NCBI RefSeq assembly: GCF_900496965.1
Contig: NZ_UFQB01000002.1
Coordinates: 124,001 to 188,000, forward strand
Direction: 5' to 3'
Source: Achromobacter agilis
Lineage (GTDB): Bacteria > Pseudomonadota > Gammaproteobacteria > Burkholderiales > Burkholderiaceae_B
DNA length: 64,000 bases
Below, in pieces: positions 19,821 through 29,348 of this stretch; position 1 is the stretch's first letter, and every line of letters starts with the position of its first letter. The notes beneath the pieces were generated by a model, which was given only the letters and a program-made list of their open reading frames with translations, was not told where the DNA came from and ran no database searches. The translations under genes were made by a program, and so were the position numbers.

Positions 19821-21344
19821 ATGACCGACAACTCGACCGCTCCGGCACCCGCCCAGGATGAAAACCGCTTGATCGCCGAACGGCGCGCCAAGCTGTCCAA
19901 ACTGCGCGAAACCGGGGTCGCGTACCCCAACGACTTCGTCCCCGACGCCCGTGCCGCCGCCCTGCACGACAAATACGACGGCGAAGAACAGGAAGCCCTG
20001 GCCGCCAACCCCGTCGCCGTCAAGGTCGCGGGCCGCATGATGCTCAAGCGCGTCATGGGCAAGGCCAGCTTCGCCACGCTGCAGGACAGCACCGGCCGCA
20101 TCCAGATCTACCTGGACCGCGGCACGCTGGGCGAAGATAGCTACGCCGCGTTCAAGCAATGGGACATCGGCGACATCATCGCGGTCGAGGGTTCGGTCTT
20201 CAAGACGAACAAGGGCGAGCTCTCGGTGCACGCCGCCAGCGCGCGCCTGCTGTCGAAGTCGCTGCGCCCGCTGCCCGACAAGTTCCACGGCGTGGCCGAC
20301 CAGGAACTGCGCTACCGCCAGCGCTACGTGGACCTCATCATGACGGACGCCACGCGCCGCACGTTCGAAGCGCGCAGCAAGGCCGTGGGCAGCATCCGCC
20401 AGTTCATGCTGAACGCCGGCTTCCTCGAAGTGGAAACCCCCATGCTGCACCCGATCCCGGGCGGCGCGGCGGCCAAGCCCTTCGTCACGCACCACAACGC
20501 GCTGGACATGGAAATGTTCCTGCGCATCGCGCCCGAGCTCTACCTGAAGCGCCTGATCGTGGGCGGCTTCGAGCGCGTCTTCGAGGTCAACCGCAACTTC
20601 CGCAACGAAGGCGTCAGCCCGCGCCATAACCCCGAATTCACGATGATGGAGTTCTATGCAGCCTTCGCGGACTACCGCTGGCTCATGGACTTCACGGAAG
20701 AGCTGATCCGCCAGGCCGCCATCTCGGCCACCGGCAGCGCCCTGCTCACCTACCAGGAACGCGAGCTCGACCTGGGCAAGCCGTTCGACCGCCTGACCAT
20801 CTGCGAAGCCATCCTGAAGTACGCCCCCGGCTACACCCAGGCGCAGCTCGACGATCCGGCCTTCGTGCGCGCCGAACTCAAGAAGCTGGGCGCCGACGCC
20901 GACGGCCCGGTGCTGTCGCGCGCGGGCCTGGGCGCGCTGCAACTGGCGCTGTTCGAGGAAACCGCCGAAGCCAAGCTCTGGAACCCCACCTACATCATCG
21001 ACTACCCGGTCGAAGTCTCCCCGCTGGCGCGCGCCTCGGATACCCGCGAGGGCATCACCGAACGCTTCGAACTCTTCATGACGGGCCGTGAAATCGCCAA
21101 CGGTTTCTCGGAGCTGAACGACCCCGAAGACCAGGCCGATCGTTTCCGCGCACAGGTCGAGGCCAAGGACGCCGGCGACGAGGAGGCCATGTTCTACGAC
21201 GCGGACTACATCCGTGCGCTGGAATACGGCATGCCCCCGACGGGCGGCTGCGGCATCGGCATCGACCGCCTGGTCATGCTGCTGACCGACAGCCCCAGCA
21301 TCCGCGACGTCATCCTCTTCCCGCACCTGCGCCGTGAAGACTGA
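19821..21344 (+). CDS. lysS: Lysyl-tRNA synthetase, class II
   Basis: Charges tRNA-Lys. The protein is 507 residues (E. coli 505). An N-terminal OB-fold anticodon-binding domain (about 60-150, [21 protein letters not shown]) precedes the class II core. Motif 1 is around [16 protein letters not shown], motif 2 in [20 protein letters not shown], and motif 3 in [12 protein letters not shown]. It starts 10 bases after the SDR stop. The prfB-lysS pairing is widespread in proteobacteria. Confidence 0.96.
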   Translation: MTDNSTAPAPAQDENRLIAERRAKLSKLRETGVAYPNDFVPDARAAALHDKYDGEEQEALAANPVAVKVAGRMMLKRVMGKASFATLQDSTGRIQIYLDRGTLGEDSYAAFKQWDIGDIIAVEGSVFKTNKGELSVHAASARLLSKSLRPLPDKFHGVADQELRYRQRYVDLIMTDATRRTFEARSKAVGSIRQFMLNAGFLEVETPMLHPIPGGAAAKPFVTHHNALDMEMFLRIAPELYLKRLIVGGFERVFEVNRNFRNEGVSPRHNPEFTMMEFYAAFADYRWLMDFTEELIRQAAISATGSALLTYQERELDLGKPFDRLTICEAILKYAPGYTQAQLDDPAFVRAELKKLGADADGPVLSRAGLGALQLALFEETAEAKLWNPTYIIDYPVEVSPLARASDTREGITERFELFMTGREIANGFSELNDPEDQADRFRAQVEAKDAGDEEAMFYDADYIRALEYGMPPTGGCGIGIDRLVMLLTDSPSIRDVILFPHLRRED

Positions 21345-21359
21345 TAAGCGGACGGCGTC

Positions 21360-21680
21360 ATGATCTTCAAGATCCTGATGCTCCTGCTGGTCGTGGCGGG
21401 GCTGATCTACTGGATCAAGCAACCCCGCGGCGTCCAGGCAGCCGCCCCCTATGCGCCGGCGCGGCCGCGCCGGCCGGCCTTCGTCGCCCTGTGCGTGGCC
21501 GCCGCGATCTCGGCGGTCGCCGCGGCGCTCAGCGTCGTGTTGTGGATGGGCAGCGTGGCGGGCGGCGTCACCGGCGGCGGCTATCGCGGCGAAGCGGATT
21601 TCCTGCTGCCCGTGGCCGGCTCGCTGCTGGCATTGGCCGTGGCCTGCGCCGTCGGCGCCTTTCTCAAGCGCCGTGGCTGA
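21360..21680 (+). CDS. Small membrane protein of unknown function
   Basis: The 106 residues hold three hydrophobic segments: about 2-20, 42-66 and 80-100. A Pro/Arg-rich link (APARPRRP) separates the first two, and the protein ends in a basic KRRG. It follows lysS by 15 bases on the same strand, with GC-rich codon use like its neighbours. I do not recognise a family. It converges with the TetR gene. Confidence 0.6.
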   Translation: MIFKILMLLLVVAGLIYWIKQPRGVQAAAPYAPARPRRPAFVALCVAAAISAVAAALSVVLWMGSVAGGVTGGGYRGEADFLLPVAGSLLALAVACAVGAFLKRRG

Positions 21681-21689
21681 ACCCCTGTT

Positions 21690-22337
21690 TCAAGCCGGCC
21701 ACCTGCCCGCCCCCTCCGGCAGCGCCGGCAGCGACGCCTGCAGCATGGCGTCGATGAACTTCGCTGGCTGCAAGCGGCCGCCGGGCTTGTACCACTGCAC
21801 CGTCAGGTTCATGGCGCCCAGCACGCAGCGCTTGATGACGCGCGCATCGCCCTTGAGCAAGCCGGCGTCCACCGCCGCCGCAACCGCCTCCTGCCACATT
21901 TCCTCGTAGCGGTCGCTCAGCGATTTGACGATGGCCCGGCTGGGCGCCGACAGGCTGCGCCATTCATACACCAGCGCGTTCATGGCGTCTCCGCCCGCGC
22001 CGTGCAGCATGCTCCACATATGCACCCGGAACAGCGCGGCGAGCCGGTCAGCCGGCGTGTTGTAGCGCGCCAGCGCCTGTTCGCCTCCATCGATCACCTC
22101 CTGGATGCCGTTGTTCATCACGGCCACCAGGATCTCCTCCTTGCTGCGGAAATGATGGAACAGGCTGCCGGACTGCAGCCCTACCGCCCGCGCCAGCTCG
22201 CGCACCGTGGTGCGCTCGTAGCCGTGCCTGCAGAAAAGCTGGCCCGCCATCATGATCACTTCTCGCCTGCGCTCGGAATCCGATCGCTCGTCCCGCCCCG
22301 CGGCGGCGGTGGGCATGGCGGTTCCGTTTTTTTCCAT
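21690..22337 (-). CDS. TetR/AcrR-family regulator of the ABC/acyl-CoA operon
   Basis: Transcription factor of 215 residues. An N-terminal helix-turn-helix (about 25-70) carries the typical GYERTTVRELARAVGLQSGSLFHHFRSKEEI pattern, and a helical ligand-binding domain follows. It begins 6 bases after the thiolase stop as the last gene of the eight-gene minus-strand unit. It probably senses an acyl-CoA or related intermediate and represses the unit from the palindrome at 30375-30394. That link is inference from context. Confidence 0.88.
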   Translation of the reverse strand: MEKNGTAMPTAAAGRDERSDSERRREVIMMAGQLFCRHGYERTTVRELARAVGLQSGSLFHHFRSKEEILVAVMNNGIQEVIDGGEQALARYNTPADRLAALFRVHMWSMLHGAGGDAMNALVYEWRSLSAPSRAIVKSLSDRYEEMWQEAVAAAVDAGLLKGDARVIKRCVLGAMNLTVQWYKPGGRLQPAKFIDAMLQASLPALPEGAGRWPA

Positions 22338-22343
22338 CTCGGT

Positions 22344-23498
22344 TCATTGCCTCTGGATGATGGTCGCGCAAGCCATGCCGTGTCCGATGCACATCAGCTG
22401 CATGCCGAATTCGCCCTCGGAGGCTTCCAGGCCCGCCAGCATCTTGGCCATCAAACCGGCCCCCGTCGCGCCCAGCGGATGCCCGTGGGCGATCGCGCCG
22501 CCCCAGGGATTCACGCGCGCCAGGTCTGCGCCCATCTCGCGCTGCCAGGCCAGCACGACGCTGGAGAATGCCTCGTTGATCTCTATCCAGTCGATGTCCC
22601 GCAGATCCAGGCGCGCGCGCGCCAGGGCCTGCCGGGCCGCCGGGATCACGCCGGTCAGCTGCAGCACCGGGTCCGACCCCACCGCCACGCGCGCCAGAAA
22701 GCGCGCGCGCGGCCTCAGCCCGTCGGCCAGCGCCGCGTCGCGGTCCGCCAGCAACACCGCGGCCGCGCCGTCCGCGAGCTGGCTGGCGTTGGCGGCTGTC
22801 ACGCTGCCCTGCCCGGGCGGCCGCAAGGCGGGCGCCATGGCCGCCATGCGGGCGGGATCCGTGCTTTCGCGGATGCCTTCGTCGCGGCACGCTTGCGCAT
22901 GCGGCCCAGGCAGCAATTCGGCATGGCGACCCGCCTGCACGGCAGCCCAGGCGCGCGCGTGGCTCTCGCGCGCCCACTCGTCCATCTCCTGGCGGGACAG
23001 CTGCCAGCGCTCGGCGATCCGTTCCGCGCTCTCGATCTGGTGTATCAGTGGATAGCGCTCCAGCAGCTCGGGATTCAGCGACTCGAAGCCGCGGAACGCC
23101 TCCCGCCCCAAGGTCACGTCCAGGAACATCGGCACGCGGCTCATGCTTTCGACGCCGCCCGCCACCACGTAGCGCATATCGCCCGCGGCGATGGCCTGCG
23201 CCCCGAAATGCACGGCCTGCTGGCTGGACCCGCACATGCGGTTCAAGGCCACGCCCGGCACGCTCTCGGGCAGGCCGGCCAGCAGCGCCGCCAGCCGGCC
23301 GATGTTGGCGCCCTGTTCGCCGGCCTGGCTGACGCAGCCCGCGATCAGGTCCTCGACCTTCCCGTCCGGCAAGCCGGCGCGTCCCAGCAAACCCCGCACG
23401 GTCTGCGCCAGGAGCGCATCCGGCCGCGTATCCGCCCACCAGCCGCCGCGCCGGCCGAATGGCGTGCGCACGGCCTCAACGATCACGGCTTCGTTCAT
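22344..23498 (-). CDS. Thiolase (acetyl-CoA acyltransferase)
   Basis: Catalyses thiolytic cleavage of 3-ketoacyl-CoA, or the reverse condensation. It has 384 residues. The nucleophile is C89 in NRMCGSS, the acid/base His lies in NPWGGAIAHGHPLGATGA, and the second Cys in CIGHGMA. It overlaps the acyl-CoA ligase gene by 4 bases. With the ligase and ABC importer it fits a catabolic unit that activates and shortens an imported acid. Confidence 0.92.
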   Translation of the reverse strand: MNEAVIVEAVRTPFGRRGGWWADTRPDALLAQTVRGLLGRAGLPDGKVEDLIAGCVSQAGEQGANIGRLAALLAGLPESVPGVALNRMCGSSQQAVHFGAQAIAAGDMRYVVAGGVESMSRVPMFLDVTLGREAFRGFESLNPELLERYPLIHQIESAERIAERWQLSRQEMDEWARESHARAWAAVQAGRHAELLPGPHAQACRDEGIRESTDPARMAAMAPALRPPGQGSVTAANASQLADGAAAVLLADRDAALADGLRPRARFLARVAVGSDPVLQLTGVIPAARQALARARLDLRDIDWIEINEAFSSVVLAWQREMGADLARVNPWGGAIAHGHPLGATGAGLMAKMLAGLEASEGEFGMQLMCIGHGMACATIIQRQ

Positions 23499-25354
23499 GC
23501 CGTCGTCTCCTCGATGTAGAGCGCTTCGATTTCGCCCGCGTAGCTGCGGTAAATGCTGGCGCGCCTGACCTTCATCGTCGCGGTCACTTCACCATCGTCA
23601 TGATCCAGTTCCTTGGTCAGCAGATGGAAGCGCTTGATCTGCGCCACCGGCGCCAGTCCCGCGTTGGCGCGTGCGATCTCCTGCTGGATCAGTTCGCGCA
23701 CCTGCGCGGACTCGGCAAGCGAACGGAAGTGCGTAAACGCGATGCGGCGCGACTCCGCCCATTTGCCGACCGTATCGAATTCGAGCTGTATCAGTGCCGA
23801 CACGTACTTCCGGCCGTCCGCGATCACGATGCACTCTTTCACGTAGGGACTGCCCTTGACCGCGTTCTCGATCTCGGAGGGCGTCAGGTTCTTGCCCCCT
23901 GCGGTGATCATGATGTCCTTCAGGCGATCCACGATGCGCACGCGTCCGCCCTCCTCCGCCACCACGTCCCCCGTGTGCAGCCAGCCGTCGCGCACAGTCT
24001 CGGCCGTGGCGCCCGGGTTCTTGTAGTAACCCTGGAACACCATGTCGCCGCGCACCAGCAGCTCGCCCGCCTCGCCCATCCGCCATTCGACCCCAAGAAT
24101 GGGTTCGCCGACCGTGCCTACTTTCACGCGGTCCGGGTGCTGGCCGAAGATCATGCCCGCCGACTCCGTCAGCCCGTAGACCTCGACCAGCGGCACGCCC
24201 AGCTTGCGGAAATAGCGCACCACGTCCGGAGGGATGGGCGCGGCGCCCGTCATCGCCACGCGCACCCGGCGCAGCCCGATGAAATTCTGCAGGGCGCGCA
24301 ACACCAGCCAATACCACAGCCAATAGGTCAGCCGCTCTGCGCCCGTGTACTGCGCCGGCGACTTTTCAAGGAACGGGGCGCGCGCAGCGAGCGCGCGCCG
24401 GTACAGCCATTGCTGCACGCGCCCCGCTTCCTGCATCTTGATCGAGATGGCGGCATGCAGTTTTTCCCAGATGCGCGGCACCCCGAGGAAGATCGTGGGC
24501 GCCACCTCGCGCAGATCTTCCTGCACCGTCCGTATCGATTCGCCGAAATTCACCTGTGCGCCCAGATAGATGGGCACGAAGGTCGACAGCATCTGCTCGG
24601 CCACATGGCACAGCGGCAGATAGGACAGGTGCACGCTGTCGCGGCTCATCGCCAGGCGCTCCGCGATGCCCGGCGCCACGCCCCGCATGTTGCGGTAGCT
24701 CAGCATCGCGCCCTTGGGTTTGCCGGTGGAGCCTGACGTATAAATCATGAGCCCCGTGTCGTCCAGCGTCTGGCGGTCCAGCATCGCATCCAGCGCGGCA
24801 AGTTCATCCGCCTCGCGCCGCGCGCCGTCGGCCTCGACCTCGGCGAACGTCACGATGCGATCGCGCTCGGCGGGTGCGTAGGAGCGCAGGCCCTTGCTCT
24901 CGATCATCACGATCCGCCGCAGCTGCGGCAGCCGGCCGGCCACCTGCAGCACCTTGTCGGTCTGCTCCTGATCCTCGCATACCACCAGCTCCACGTCGGC
25001 GTGCTCAAGTACGTAACCCATCTCCTCGGCGGGGCTAGTGGCATACACACCCACCGCCACGCCGCCGACCGCGCCCGCTCCCATCTGGGCCAGCAGCCAT
25101 TCCACGCGGTTCTCGGACACGATGGCCACCCGCCCGCCCGTGCCCAGCCCCAGCGCTCGCAGGCCCAGCCCCACACGGCAGGCCCGCGCCCAGTATTCCG
25201 ACCACGAAATGGGCTTCCAGATGCCGAAGTCCTTTTGCCGGATGGCGATGCCCCCGGGCTGCCCGCGCGCCTGTTCGCGCAGCATCTGCGGCAGCGTCAG
25301 CGCCGGCCATGCGCCCGTATCTGCCGCGGAGGGATTCCGTTCCTTGTCTATCAT
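23495..25354 (-). CDS. AMP-dependent acyl-CoA ligase (long-chain/FACL type)
   Basis: Activates a carboxylic acid to its CoA thioester through an acyl-AMP. It has 619 residues. The P-loop YTSGSTGKPKGAM is at about 203-215, followed by VYGLTESAGM and the hinge/A8 region VRDGWLHTGDVV...RIVDRLKDIMITAGGKNLTPSEIE. The length and linker match long-chain acyl-CoA synthetases of the kind found beside liv-type ABC genes. It overlaps livF and the thiolase gene by 4 bases each, so the three are coupled. Confidence 0.92.
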   Translation of the reverse strand: MIDKERNPSAADTGAWPALTLPQMLREQARGQPGGIAIRQKDFGIWKPISWSEYWARACRVGLGLRALGLGTGGRVAIVSENRVEWLLAQMGAGAVGGVAVGVYATSPAEEMGYVLEHADVELVVCEDQEQTDKVLQVAGRLPQLRRIVMIESKGLRSYAPAERDRIVTFAEVEADGARREADELAALDAMLDRQTLDDTGLMIYTSGSTGKPKGAMLSYRNMRGVAPGIAERLAMSRDSVHLSYLPLCHVAEQMLSTFVPIYLGAQVNFGESIRTVQEDLREVAPTIFLGVPRIWEKLHAAISIKMQEAGRVQQWLYRRALAARAPFLEKSPAQYTGAERLTYWLWYWLVLRALQNFIGLRRVRVAMTGAAPIPPDVVRYFRKLGVPLVEVYGLTESAGMIFGQHPDRVKVGTVGEPILGVEWRMGEAGELLVRGDMVFQGYYKNPGATAETVRDGWLHTGDVVAEEGGRVRIVDRLKDIMITAGGKNLTPSEIENAVKGSPYVKECIVIADGRKYVSALIQLEFDTVGKWAESRRIAFTHFRSLAESAQVRELIQQEIARANAGLAPVAQIKRFHLLTKELDHDDGEVTATMKVRRASIYRSYAGEIEALYIEETTA

Positions 25355-26184
25355 GAGAGCCAGCGCTTGCGGCGCTTGTAGTGCTTGATATCGCGAAAGC
25401 CGCGGGCCTCGCCCGTGCCGCCCACCCCCAGATAGAATTCACGCACGTCCGGGTCCGCCGCCAGCCTGTCGGCGCTGCCGTCGATCACGACCTTGCCCGT
25501 CTCCATGATGTAGCCATAGTGCGCCACCGCCAGCGCCACCGACGCGTTCTGCTCCACCAGCAGCATCGACACCCCCTGTTCCCGGTTGATCCGCGCGATG
25601 ATGGAAAAGATGCTCTCCACCAGCATCGGAGACAGGCCCAGCGAAGGCTCGTCCAGCAGCATCAGCCTGGGCTGCGCGATCAGCGCGCGGCCGATCGCCA
25701 GCATTTGCTGTTCACCGCCCGACAGATAGCCTGCCAGCCCCCGCCGCCGCTCGAACAGCCGGGGGAAGTACGTATAGACCAGGTCGAAGTCCGCCCGCGC
25801 CCCCGCCCTGCCCGTCAGCGCGTAGGTTGCGGCCACCAGGTTCTCCTCCACCGTCAGGTCTTCGAACACCCGGCGTCCCTCCATCACGTGCGCCAGGCCG
25901 GCGCGCACCAGGTTCTGGGGCCGGGCGCCGGCCGTGTCGCCGCCGTCGAACACAATGCGTCCGCGCACCAGCGCCCCGTCTTCCAGGTCCAGCAGCCCGG
26001 ACACGGCCTTCAGCGTGGTGGACTTGCCCGCCCCGTTGCTTCCCAGCAGCGCCACGATGCTGCCCGTGGGCACCGACAGCGACAAGCCGCGCAGCACCTG
26101 CACCGCCTTGTTGTAGACGACTTCGATGTTGTTGATATCGAGCACCGCCGCAGGCGGCGCCGCGCGCGCGTCATGTCCGTTCAC
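25351..26184 (-). CDS. livF: Branched-chain-type ABC transporter ATPase (LivF-like)
   Basis: ATPase of 277 residues, second nucleotide-binding subunit of the importer. Walker A LLGSNGAGKST, signature LSGGEQQM, Walker B LMLLDEPSLGLSP and VEQNAS are visible. The start is GTG at 26184 with GAGG upstream. A basic C-terminal extension (KHYKRRKRWLS) goes beyond amino-acid LivF and is typical, in my judgement, of homologues linked to acyl-CoA ligases. Confidence 0.9.
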   Translation of the reverse strand: MNGHDARAAPPAAVLDINNIEVVYNKAVQVLRGLSLSVPTGSIVALLGSNGAGKSTTLKAVSGLLDLEDGALVRGRIVFDGGDTAGARPQNLVRAGLAHVMEGRRVFEDLTVEENLVAATYALTGRAGARADFDLVYTYFPRLFERRRGLAGYLSGGEQQMLAIGRALIAQPRLMLLDEPSLGLSPMLVESIFSIIARINREQGVSMLLVEQNASVALAVAHYGYIMETGKVVIDGSADRLAADPDVREFYLGVGGTGEARGFRDIKHYKRRKRWLS

Positions 26185-26191
26185 GGCCGCC

Positions 26192-27373
26192 TCACTTCAG
26201 CACGATCCAGTCGGAAGCCGGCACCATCTGCTTCTGCTTCACGTCGGCGCGGTAGATCCGGCCCACGGGAATCGAGTTGCCCTTGATGGTGATCGGCACG
26301 CCGATCAGGCCGCCCGTGTCGAAGTCCTTGATGCCGTCCAGCGCCGCCTTCATGTTGGCGCTGGTCAGCTCCTTGCCCGCATCCAGCGTGCGCTTGGCCA
26401 CCTCGGTGAACAGCATGGCGGCCAGGAAACCCTGCATGTAGCCCGTGCTCTGGTACTGCGGGCGCATCTCGCGGATCTTCTTCAGCATCGGCGCGTCGGC
26501 CGCGGTGTCGTAGTAGTAGCGGTACGGCATCACGCCCATGAAGCCGTCGGCGTCCTCGCCCATCTGCATTACGGTCGAATTGTCCATGGTCCAGAACGTG
26601 CCCATGTAGCGCGTCTTCAGGCCCATGCGCTTACCCTGCCCCACGAACTCCGGAATCGGCGCCAGCACGTAGCCGTGGAAGATCGTGAAATCGGGATCGG
26701 CGCGGCGCAGCTTGATCACTTCGGTCGAAACGTCCACGCTGCCCGGCGGGGTCATGATTTCGGTGGCGACCTTCAACCCGAGTTTTTCGGCCACCGCGCG
26801 CGAACTGGCGATCGGATCGCGCCCGAACTCGGTATCCGAATACACGAACGCCACCTTGGCGCCCGGCTGTTCCTTGGCGATGTAGCGCAGCAGGATGCCG
26901 AACATTTCCGTGTAGTCGGGGCCCACCATGAACTGGGCGGGGTATTTGGCCGGGTCGTTCAGTTCGGTGGCGAAGGACGCGCCGGTCATGAGGATGTCGC
27001 CGCTGCGGTTCAGCTCGGCGTTGATCGTCTTGGAAAAACCGGTCGAATCGCCGTAGTAGAAATTGACCTTGTTCTGGCTGGTGATCTTCTTGAACGCGGC
27101 CACTGACGCGTCCACCTTGTACGCCGTGTCTTCGGGCACGTAGCGCAGCTTGCGGCCCTTCACCCCGCCCTGGTCGTTGACGATCTTTACGTAGTCGGTG
27201 ATGCCGGCGTGGATGCCCTGCCCGGCGAAGGCGAAGACCCCGCTCAGCGGGATCGACCCGCCCAGCACCAGGTCCTCCGCCGCCTGGGCGGCGGGCGCCG
27301 ATGCCAGGGCCGCCGCCAGGCCCAGCGGGGCCAACAACCTCGATAAACCGCTGCCGATCCGGATGCGCTTCAT
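26192..27373 (-). CDS. Branched-chain-type ABC transporter substrate-binding protein
   Basis: Periplasmic binding protein of 393 residues in the LivJ/AmiC (Leu/Ile/Val-binding) fold. The Sec signal peptide has a hydrophobic core LLAPLGLAAALASAPAAQAAE. The mature part starts LVLGGSIPLSGVFAFAGQG, the usual first strand and ligand loop. AGGAG precedes the ATG. It lies between livM and livF. Linkage to a ligase and a thiolase suggests an aliphatic or aromatic acid rather than an amino acid as ligand. Confidence 0.9.
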   Translation of the reverse strand: MKRIRIGSGLSRLLAPLGLAAALASAPAAQAAEDLVLGGSIPLSGVFAFAGQGIHAGITDYVKIVNDQGGVKGRKLRYVPEDTAYKVDASVAAFKKITSQNKVNFYYGDSTGFSKTINAELNRSGDILMTGASFATELNDPAKYPAQFMVGPDYTEMFGILLRYIAKEQPGAKVAFVYSDTEFGRDPIASSRAVAEKLGLKVATEIMTPPGSVDVSTEVIKLRRADPDFTIFHGYVLAPIPEFVGQGKRMGLKTRYMGTFWTMDNSTVMQMGEDADGFMGVMPYRYYYDTAADAPMLKKIREMRPQYQSTGYMQGFLAAMLFTEVAKRTLDAGKELTSANMKAALDGIKDFDTGGLIGVPITIKGNSIPVGRIYRADVKQKQMVPASDWIVLK

Positions 27374-27428
27374 GGTTTGTCTCCTGAGGGTCTTATAGGT
27401 GGCCGCCGCCGCGCCGGTCGCGCATGGC

Positions 27429-28466
27429 TCAGGTGCGAAAGGGCCAGAGATGAAAGAAACGGCGCACGCGCCGCCAGATTTCCGCGAGCCCGTGCGGCTC
27501 GAAGATCAGAAAGCCTACGATCAGCAGGCCGAAAACAATGGTGCGCACCGGCGAGATCAGCCGCAGCGCGTCGCCGCCCACGGGCAGCCACCCGACGATG
27601 AGCTTCAGCAGTTCCGGCACCATCGTCATGAAGATGGCGCCCAGAATGGACCCTAGGATGGAGCCCATGCCGCCCACGATGATGGCCGCCAGGAAGAAGA
27701 TCGACATGATCAGCGGAAAACTCTCGGGCGTGACGACGCGGAAGAAGTACGCCCACAGGCCGCCCGCGACGCCCGCGTAGAACGACGACAGGCCGAAGGA
27801 CAGCAGCTTGTAGCGCAGCAGGCGGATGCCCAGCACTTCCGCCGAGATGTCGCGGTCGCGGATGGCGATGAATGCGCGTCCGATGCGCGTGCGGAACAGG
27901 TTCGCGGCGCCCAGCACCATCAGCGCCGTCACGGGCACGATCAGCCAATAGATCTTGAATGACGTGTCCAGGTCCACGCCCAGCACCCGCGCCGGCGGCA
28001 CCTGCAGCCCCGTGGTGCCGCCCGTGAACTCCCAGTTCGCGAAGATGAAATGCGCAATGAACGATGCGGCGATCGTGGAGATGGCCAGGTACAGCCCCTT
28101 CACCCGCAGGGACGGAATGCCGACCAGCAGCCCGCCCGCCATGGCTACCGCGCCACCGCCCAGCAGGTTGACCAGCACGGGCGTGCCCAGGCGCAGCTCC
28201 ATCACCGCCACCGTGTAGGCGCCCAGGCCCATGAAAGCGGCCTGGCCCAGGCTGACCAGGCCGGTATAGCCGGTCAGGATGTTCAGACCCGTTGCGCTGG
28301 CGACGTTGATCGCCACGAGACAGGCCAGATACAGCCAATAGGCGTCGGCCACGAAGGGAAACGTCGCCAGCGACGCGGCCAGCAACGCCAGCCAGGTCCG
28401 CTGCGTGCGGGTATCGAATAGCGCTTCGTCGGCAAGATAGGTCTGCTTGGCAGTCGCGATGCGCAT
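27429..28466 (-). CDS. livM: Branched-chain-type ABC transporter permease (LivM-like)
   Basis: Membrane subunit of 345 residues with 8-10 hydrophobic helices. The NILTGYTGLVSLGQAAFMGLGAY segment is the characteristic LivM motif, and GGMGSILGSILGAIFMT is near the C-terminal half. It begins 3 bases after the livH stop. An alternative overlapping frame in the same interval is a shadow without membrane character. Confidence 0.92.
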   Translation of the reverse strand: MRIATAKQTYLADEALFDTRTQRTWLALLAASLATFPFVADAYWLYLACLVAINVASATGLNILTGYTGLVSLGQAAFMGLGAYTVAVMELRLGTPVLVNLLGGGAVAMAGGLLVGIPSLRVKGLYLAISTIAASFIAHFIFANWEFTGGTTGLQVPPARVLGVDLDTSFKIYWLIVPVTALMVLGAANLFRTRIGRAFIAIRDRDISAEVLGIRLLRYKLLSFGLSSFYAGVAGGLWAYFFRVVTPESFPLIMSIFFLAAIIVGGMGSILGSILGAIFMTMVPELLKLIVGWLPVGGDALRLISPVRTIVFGLLIVGFLIFEPHGLAEIWRRVRRFFHLWPFRT

Positions 28467-28469
28467 CGG

Positions 28470-29348
28470 TCACAGCCTCTCGATTTCACGGGTGCCGAAC
28501 AGGCCATATGGCCTGACCATCAGCACCACGACCAGCACGATGAAAGTAGCCAGCAATTTGTACTCGCCGCCCATGTAGGCACCTGCCCAGGCCTCCAGCA
28601 GGCCGATGAAGATGCCGCCCACCAGAGCGCCGGCCACGCTGTCCAGCCCGCCCACGATCACCACTACCAGCACCGACAGGCCAAACACACCCATCGACGA
28701 GGAAATGCCGCCGATCGCGCCCACGATCACGCCCGAGACCGCGGCGATCGCGCCCGCCGCGACCCACGCCAGCGAGAACACGCGCGGCACGTTGATACCC
28801 ATGGCATACGCCGCGCCCTGGTCCGACGCCGTGGCCCGCAGCGCCACCCCGCCGCGCCAATAGCGGAACACCGCCAGCACCAGCAAGGCCAGCGCCACGG
28901 CGACCCAGAAGCCGTAGAAGACCTTGGGCGCGACGAATGCCTCGCCCACCATCACGGGCGAACGCGGCATGAATTCCGGCAGGCGCCGCTGGTCCGCCGT
29001 CCAGATGAGTTCCACCGCGCCCACCAGGATGGACGCCAGCCCCACCGTGATCATGAAAACCGAGATCGGCGCTTCGCCCAGCATGGGCCGGATGGTCAAC
29101 CGCTCGACCACCGCGCCGAACACGCCCGACGCCACGACGGCGCCCGCGATGGCCAGCCAGATGGGCCAATCCATGCCCGCGGCGAACGCATAGAAAATAT
29201 AGGCGCCCAGCATCAGGAATTCGCCGATGGCGATGTTCACGACCCGCGTGGCCTTGTAGACGATGACGAACGCCAGGGCCGCCAGCGCATACAATCCGCC
29301 GCTGCCCAGGCCGGCCAGCGAGACCTCCAGGAAGAACAGCATGTCCAT
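28470..29348 (-). CDS. livH: Branched-chain-type ABC transporter permease (LivH-like)
   Basis: Membrane subunit of 292 residues. The frame is open upstream, but the ATG at 29348 overlaps the livG stop by one base (TGATG) and begins directly with the hydrophobic LivH N-terminus (LEVSLAGLGSGGLYALAALA). Helices and the GGLDSVAGALVGGIFIG loop are conserved. It pairs with LivM. Confidence 0.92.
   Translation of the reverse strand: MDMLFFLEVSLAGLGSGGLYALAALAFVIVYKATRVVNIAIGEFLMLGAYIFYAFAAGMDWPIWLAIAGAVVASGVFGAVVERLTIRPMLGEAPISVFMITVGLASILVGAVELIWTADQRRLPEFMPRSPVMVGEAFVAPKVFYGFWVAVALALLVLAVFRYWRGGVALRATASDQGAAYAMGINVPRVFSLAWVAAGAIAAVSGVIVGAIGGISSSMGVFGLSVLVVVIVGGLDSVAGALVGGIFIGLLEAWAGAYMGGEYKLLATFIVLVVVLMVRPYGLFGTREIERL

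Noticed and set aside
27370-28473. Alternative minus-strand frame over livM
   Set aside because: Arg/Gly/His-rich, no membrane helices; the frame at 27429-28466 has clear LivM motifs.
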